A stretch of DNA of 64,000 nucleotides, from assembly GCA_015501585.1 (NCBI GenBank), contig JADNRY010000242.1, forward strand, positions 30,073 to 94,072, in the 5' to 3' direction. How positions within the stretch are numbered: the first letter of the stretch is position 1; each line of letters opens with the position of its first letter. The notes under the pieces were generated by a model that worked only from the letters and a program-made list of their open reading frames with translations, was not told the origin of the DNA and made no database searches. Source of the DNA: Rhodocollybia butyracea. Its lineage: Eukaryota > Basidiomycota > Agaricomycetes > Agaricales > Omphalotaceae. The translations under genes and the position numbers were made by a program. Of the stretch, positions 58,833 to 64,000 are shown in pieces.

Positions 58833-59854
58833 TGAAAACTGTTGGTACGATCCGCTATCATCCACTCTGGTCCGAAAAATTGTACACTTGGCTAAAGTCA
58901 ATATGCTCAGAATGGTTGGGAGTGTGCCATAGTGGTTTTGACTGATTTGAGTCGCTACAAGCAGGTTAACCACTGTTGTAAATCTGCTCAGATCGGACCA
59001 GTGACTCGACCAGAGAATTTTCAGGTCAATTGCCTTATATGGCATACATTTCCATAGATACGACGTAATACACATTACAGTAGTCAATACACAAAAGTAA
59101 TACTGTCCATTCTTCGTCACATCCTTCCGTTTGCCTTTCCTACTACTACTAGAAAATAGTTAGACAGGGAGCTAAAGAAGGAATGAATGAAACCTACCAG
59201 CGACTTTCGTACTGCTAACGATGCCCTGCATTCAATTCGGCACACATATATCCCTCGTGAACCTAGTACAATGATGACAACGCCTATCAAGAGATTCAAG
59301 TGAGTAAAAATTCAACAGATAGATATCAAAACGTACTTTGCGTTAGGATATGCGGTGGATTTTCGTACGGTATCGATGTCAATGAGAAGCTGGCCAATAG
59401 AACAAGTCAGCACATACATCAAAAGAATAAAAGGACACGTACAGTACTTCCGCTCGTGCATAGAGAGATGGGTTCGTGCAAGGGAATTTGACAGTAGTGG
59501 TGGTGGTACAAGAGAGAGAGAGACTTCGACACGTCACGCGTATCGACTTTCCCCAAATCCTTCCTAAGCTTCCTTCCTTCCCCAATTTTTTGACTTGTCA
59601 AATTCCCCAAATCTTTAGCTAGTCTAGTCGAGTCGGGCGTGTGGCTTTGGCCAACTCTGACGCGACGACAAAGTCCGTTGCATGCTTGAATTGTCGGAAT
59701 TGTTGGCAATGTTTGTCGTTTCGTTGACTCTGACGTCGGTAGTCGAGCTCGGTCAAAGAAAAGCTGGGAAAAGCAGCTCTCGTCAGATGAGATGTATGAA
59801 AAAGTTGATTTGATCCGTTCCAGTCCGTTTTCGCCATCCGGACTTTTGACTGGG
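58833..59854. other. Right-hand body of the original inserted element
   Basis: It contains hydrophobic minus-strand frames (58773-59120, 59117-59299) that might be remnants of a multi-pass membrane protein, but no family can be assigned. CTCTGGTCCG at 58866-58875 mirrors CGGACCAGAG at 46791-46800, which supports that this part and the left 46 bp once formed one small element. Confidence 0.45.
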
Positions 59855-59990
59855 CTTCATCAACGGGTTCTTGACTGTGATAGACAGTGTAGACAATTTG
59901 TACGGCTGGCACGGGCGCAGAGGCGTCTCTGGATCCGGTGTTGGTAAACCATAGTGCAGAGTAGGTGTTTTTGTGTCTATTGTTAGCCAT
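59855..59990 (-). pseudogene. Cystathionine beta-lyase/gamma-synthase-like gene, 5' part, split by insertion (module C)
   Basis: The ATG at 59990 opens MANNRHKN. The frame matching modules A and B (TIDTKTPTLHYGLPTPDPETP) is offset by one nucleotide right after the start. The segment VQIVYTVYHSQEPVDEA or NPLMK runs into the insertion at the CTTCATC target site. The rest of the gene is at 46230-46757. Confidence 0.75.
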
Positions 59991-60324
59991 TTTTTGGTGA
60001 TTGGATTCGTTGGACTGGCGCGTTGTAGAGATCTAAGAGAAGATGTACTAGGGAGAAGGGTGACACGGAGAGAAAAATCAAGAGTTATGAATGGCATGAC
60101 TCCAATTCAACAGGATGGCGTGAGCGCCAACAGCCACCGGCGTTTACTATCAAATTGATAACTCATGTGCTGAAAGTTCCTTTTACTCATTTCTCCGTGA
60201 ATAAGCTTGAAGAGCTTCAAAGCTTCAGGGTAATGCATAGCATGGCAGTACTGTTTCAGGACAACATGACAAGTCTGCAAATCTTGTAGGACTTTGCCAA
60301 GTTGAAGAACCAATCGACCGCGTC
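59991..60324. other. Spacer between PLP enzyme and gene U, module C
   Basis: It shares blocks with 29330-29520 and 37730-37930 (GGACTGGCGCGTTGTAGAG, ACGGAGAGAAAAATCA, CGGCGTTTA). It was probably the shared promoter of the two divergent genes. Confidence 0.5.
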
Positions 60325-60805
60325 ATGTCTATCGACGGCGCGTTGGGTGTTCTCCGCACTGGGTGTCCGCGAGCCTACGAACAACGGACAACCAGTACTG
60401 TTCGAGAGGTACTCTCAATTGTCGTCACCTGCTATGCATATGATAATCCTCGCGGTCTCGCTAACATGTTCACGAAACTGGCTGAGGAGAGAAAAATGAT
60501 GAGCGAGAACGATCTTGATGGGCTCATGGACAGATCCTACAAAGGTCAAAAACATGGACCTGGTTTATTGTCCTGTTGAACTGGCAAAAGTGGGTATGAG
60601 AGGGATGTATACATTAATGAACCTCATGGATAACGGCGTATTTGTTTATCCTGAGGAGGCGCAGTTGATGGTACCGGTGTTGGAGAAGGTGCTTACAGTT
60701 ACAGAAGACAATGTGGACGATGATATGGTTGGTCAGAAGGATTGCGTTCAGCAGCTCAGGAACTTGTTTGCGAAATGTTGTGAGGGTACTTATATCAGGG
60801 GATAA
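60325..60805 (+). pseudogene. Gene U copy (module C)
   Basis: It starts MSIDGALGVLR and has PRAYEQRTT, LANMFTKLAEERKMMSENDLDGLMDRSYKG. After a frame change near 60550 it continues DLVYCPVELAKVGMRGMYTLMNLMDNGVFVYPEEAQLMVPVLEKVLTVTED and QLRNLFAKCCEGTYIRG, with the stop at 60805. It has the most complete C-terminus of the three copies but lacks the DSFGYHYPMWH block. The frame change may be a lesion or an intron. Confidence 0.5.
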
Positions 60806-61429
60806 AGTATATCTGATTGAGAACTGTCTCAGCGGATAAGGGTTATCTCTTTGGAGTTGGAGAGTGATTTAGCATTGGTATGGAACAAGGTATGGTGTTT
60901 GTCATGGTGGTTAAGCAAAGGAATGGATGGAGAACATTAAACTAATGCTTGGTGTACCATAACCTCACTGCCCTGTTTGTCTTGTGGATCTAAGTTCCTG
61001 TATCACTCATCTACATGTTCCCGGAATGATCCTGCATCCAGAATATTTGTAACCTCACTAGGCCCTTTGGTCCTGTGGATAGAAGTTTCCCTATGCTCAT
61101 CTAGTTCCCAGGATGATCGTAGGATATGTAGGTCTGCAGACAGCCTTTGAGCCTCGTTGAGTGTCAAGAAATCAAAGAGACAAGCACCGAGCGTGTAATT
61201 GTGGTTCTCCCAGGCACTCAATTAATCTATCTTATCTCATCTGAATTGGGCAGCATTTTCTGTTGGCCTTGGTGAAACCATTAATGCTTAAGCGCTTATC
61301 GGTGATGTTCTACACCCGTTTATGGTGCCTGCCTGTGAACAAACCTATAAATTGGGCCCAGGGCTTGCTCTCTCTAGTCATTGACCAAACAGAAATCCTT
61401 TCAGTACATTTCATCAAGAGATACTGGCT
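60806..61429. other. Intergenic region before the HET gene
   Basis: No recognised coding segment; it should hold the promoter of the HET-domain gene. Confidence 0.35.
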
Positions 61430-63307
61430 ATGCTACTGAATTCACACATTGAACAGGTATCAGACTATTATCATGCGACTCCTTCGGACCACTGGTACAG
61501 ACCAGAGCTCATCTACGTTGATGAGAAGAAGCAACCGAGATATGCGATCCTCTCACAGTCTGGGGAGACGAAGAGGTGACGTTCCAGGATATGCAAGATT
61601 CTTTGAAGAGAAAGGGGATGAAAGGGTGGTCTAAGCTTGTGGGAGCATGCAAACAGGCGTGCAAGGAGGATTGGGAGTACATCTGGATTGACACCTGCTG
61701 CATTGATAAATCCAGCAGTTCTGAGCTCTCGGAAGCCATCAATTTGATGTACAGATACTACCGCCAAGCACAAGTCTGCTATGCCTACCTGGCGGATATG
61801 CGGAGTGACCATCTCGGCCGGTCTTCAAGTTGAACTTCCGGAGGTGGACGAGAGGTTGGACATTGCAGGAGTTGATAGCACCGGAGACAGTTTTCTTCTT
61901 CACAAACAAATGGGAGAAGACTGGAACAAAGGCAAGCCTGCAGAGACTATTACAGCTATTACTGGCTGGGGCCGATCTGAAGCAAAGCAGTATCGCAGCA
62001 AGAATGTCTTGGGCTGCTAGAAGGATGACAACACGCGTAGAAGACAGGGCATATTCGCTGATGGGAATCTTTGGTGTTTACATGCCGCCGATCTACGGCG
62101 AAGGAGAGCATGCATTATCAGGCTACAGGAGGAGATTATAAAGGTGTCCCATGATCACACGATCTTTGCCTGGAAAGACTGGCGGCCAACTAACAGCGGG
62201 ATACTTGCCACCAGTCCAGATGTGTTTGAAGGAAGTGGTGAGTATATGCCCTTCCAGTCCAACAACCAACGGCTGTTTTCAATCACCAATATGGGCTTAC
62301 TACTCCACCTTCTTCTTCTGCCTGTCATCGATATCGATGACGAGCCACAATCGCGGAAAAAGCCACAGTTTCTGGCTCTTTTGAACTGTGAATCAAAGAC
62401 GTCAAAGCATCTGGCCATATTCACGGGTAAAGTCAAATGAAGGTAATTACAAGAGGGTTCAATCAAGTGAGCTTGTTGAAGGTGATGAAATATGGGACAT
62501 GTGTGAAAAATTTGAGGGGAGCCCACAGGAACTATCGTTCAGGGTGTGAGATCCTCCCTATTTAGGAAGTAATCACTTCTATCCTGACCAAATAGCAGTC
62601 GTCTTTTCTGGTGGTCAGGAAATTAGGCCCATTAGAGTAAACTCCTCTGATGCAGGCCTCCATGTCTCTAAAATCACTGCTCCTGCGGATCATTGCTTCA
62701 CACATGATATTTCGCTTTTTTTGGATTTGCCCCACACCTTCCTCTTCATGCATGACCCGACCCACCGCTGTTTGTTGTTGTAGCTGAACACGGCTGGTTG
62801 GACCTTCTTCTCGATTTCAAAACGTACGAGCCCAATCTCGAGGACATTCGACGGTCTTACGGCAATCGCCAGAAGCTTGACAGAGTATCAAAATATCTGA
62901 CAGATAATGTTGCCATCCTTGTTGAGACACGTCGCCAGTACCAGAATGAACGCATCCGCTATGTGCTCAATGTCTGTGTCATCAATGTAGCTCCAGCTGT
63001 TCTTCCGATCCAGTATGCTTTCAGTGTATCCTTCTCCAGTGCGAACAACACTGGTTTCTCTATAGTGGAATCATACCCTGATGATGCCTGGGAGGAATGG
63101 GACAAGGATACTATGAATCTTTTGTTGGATGATGTCAGTGACACAGGCATTCTCTGTTTTCGACATGAGCAGGATTGGAAAAGATTTGCAGTTACATTTG
63201 GATTCCACGACAAAACCGTATGGTCAGATGTTTGCTTTCTGAAGGACACAGAGTACAAAGAGACCGCAAGGGATATCTGCAGCTCATACCGTGATAATCA
63301 GAAGTGA
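61430..63307 (+). pseudogene. HET-domain (heterokaryon incompatibility) protein, frameshifted
   Basis: This is a fungal HET-domain protein of the type linked to non-self recognition and regulated cell death. Segments in order are YVDEKKQPRYAILS, a 1-nt deletion near 61556, then WGDEEVTFQDM, WEYIWIDTCCIDKSSSSELSEAINLMYRYYRQAQVCYAYLADM. A frame change near 61805-61830 precedes RRWTRGWTLQELIAP. TTRVEDRAYSLMGIFGVYMPPIYGEGEHA follows, then another 1-nt deletion near 62118, and RLQEEIIKVSHDHTIFAWKDW. The C-terminal part continues to the stop at 63307 through at least one intron (about 62437-62790). The HET core motifs are conserved, but three frameshifts make this a pseudogene unless the sequence has errors. 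Confidence 0.8.
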
Positions 63308-64000
63308 AGTGCACGTAGTCTAGGCAAACTATTTGCTCATGACAAAGTTGCTTTTAATTCCTCAGCAGGGGACAAAACAGAATTGACTGTAGCTGTTTGT
63401 TCATATCCACTTCAAAACTCTCATAACCAGTACAATTCTGAGATTAACATTTACTAGAAAGTTCCAACCAGGTTGACACAGTGGTCCTTTGCACACTCAA
63501 CTACTCACGCCAGACCCAAGTAGAAAAGATCGCTGTATAAACTACAAATGTAGCTGGCTATGTAGGTCATAAGTACACATAGCAGAAAAGCTAGAGATAG
63601 AATATATACCCAAGAAAGTAGCAAAGCCAATACTGTGAGGTTTCCAAAGGGATATCAGGAATGGTACAAAAGAAAGGATTCAGAGTAATCAACTACATCT
63701 CTGCTACCATGCCTCTCGCTGCCTGTCCGCCTGCCCATTGAGCATACTGTGCGAAGACAACGGGACTTGAGCAAAGTAAGGCGAAGGTTACCAAGGAATG
63801 TGGATGTACATGTGCTTGTGTGTCTTTGACAAGTGCATTTGTCTTTGTTTATGTCTGTGTTAGGAAGGTGTATGGATGTGATGTACCGTACCCACTGGCA
63901 TCCGCAGGATACCAGGAATATCTCGAGAACTTCAAGTGTTCATGAATGGGAGTCAGCATTCTGACGGTGTCCTTCCATCGATACCCGACAAGTTCTGGCC
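63308..64000. other. Right-end region without a recognised gene
   Basis: No motif-bearing frame is seen. A GT-rich stretch lies at 63805-63865. Confidence 0.35.

Larger units (their letters stand above)
46764..59854. mobile_element. 13.1-kb composite insertion with 22-bp TIRs and 7-bp target duplication
   Basis: The left end reads CCCAGTCAAAAGTCCGG-ATGGC and the right end is its perfect reverse complement over 22 bp. Similarity then fades over the next 15 bp (CGGACC/CGGACT). The flanking direct repeat CTTCATC is at 46757-46763 and 59855-59861. Removing the segment and one CTTCATC rejoins the PLP-enzyme coding sequence as seen in modules A and B, which proves the boundaries. I find no transposase. 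The original element was probably about 1 kb (46764-46809 plus 58833-59854) and grew by nested insertions. Confidence 0.85.

Noticed and set aside
58773..59299. Multi-pass membrane protein remnant inside the inserted element
   Set aside because: Hydrophobic but without any recognisable family signature, and it partly overlaps the inverted-repeat arm.

Overview
The window looks like nuclear DNA of a filamentous basidiomycete, probably an Agaricomycete. The evidence is short (about 45-60 nt) introns in nearly every conserved gene, a one-domain sesquiterpene synthase with DEVSDE and NDxxSxxxE motifs, a DUF6536-type membrane protein, a HET-domain gene, and nested LTR and DNA transposons. I see no rRNA, tRNA, CRISPR or prokaryotic signal.

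Layout. 1-4.4 kb: two tandem type B carboxylesterase genes on the minus strand; copy 1 runs off the window and has a 1-nt deletion. 5.0-7.3 kb: a three-exon gene of unknown function. 8.0-22 kb: a dense conserved housekeeping block. It holds a ZNHIT1/Vps71-like SWR1 subunit divergent from a MYST acetyltransferase with two PHD fingers, a SANT-like protein, a TRAP-alpha/Irc22-like ER membrane protein, and WDR82/Swd2 divergent from RPB5. Most of these genes serve chromatin or RNA polymerase II. 24.3-25.6 kb: an intact-looking sesquiterpene synthase, followed within 1 kb by a mevalonate kinase pseudogene.

26.5-60.8 kb is an accessory region built from at least three decaying copies of one module. 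The module is a mevalonate kinase (minus), a cystathionine beta-lyase/gamma-synthase-like PLP enzyme (minus), and an unknown gene called U here (plus). Module A is at 26.5-31.9 kb and module B at 35.9-38.3 kb. Module C was cut in two: its PLP-enzyme gene is interrupted by a 13.1 kb insertion (46764-59854) with 22-bp terminal inverted repeats and a 7-bp target duplication. Nested inside that insertion are a pair of ~270-bp inverted repeats, a SINE-like repeat, a 2.2 kb inverted-repeat element, a dead Copia element, and a hAT-like element whose target duplication the Copia element split.

Between the modules lie a DUF6536 pseudogene, a bHLH fragment, a MITE with an 8-bp target duplication, a gag-only LTR element (TR-GAG type), further SINE-like copies, and two small secreted-protein loci. 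61.4-63.3 kb: a HET-domain gene with three frameshifts.

Exon structures were read by eye from splice signals and protein family conservation; no alignment or database search was run.
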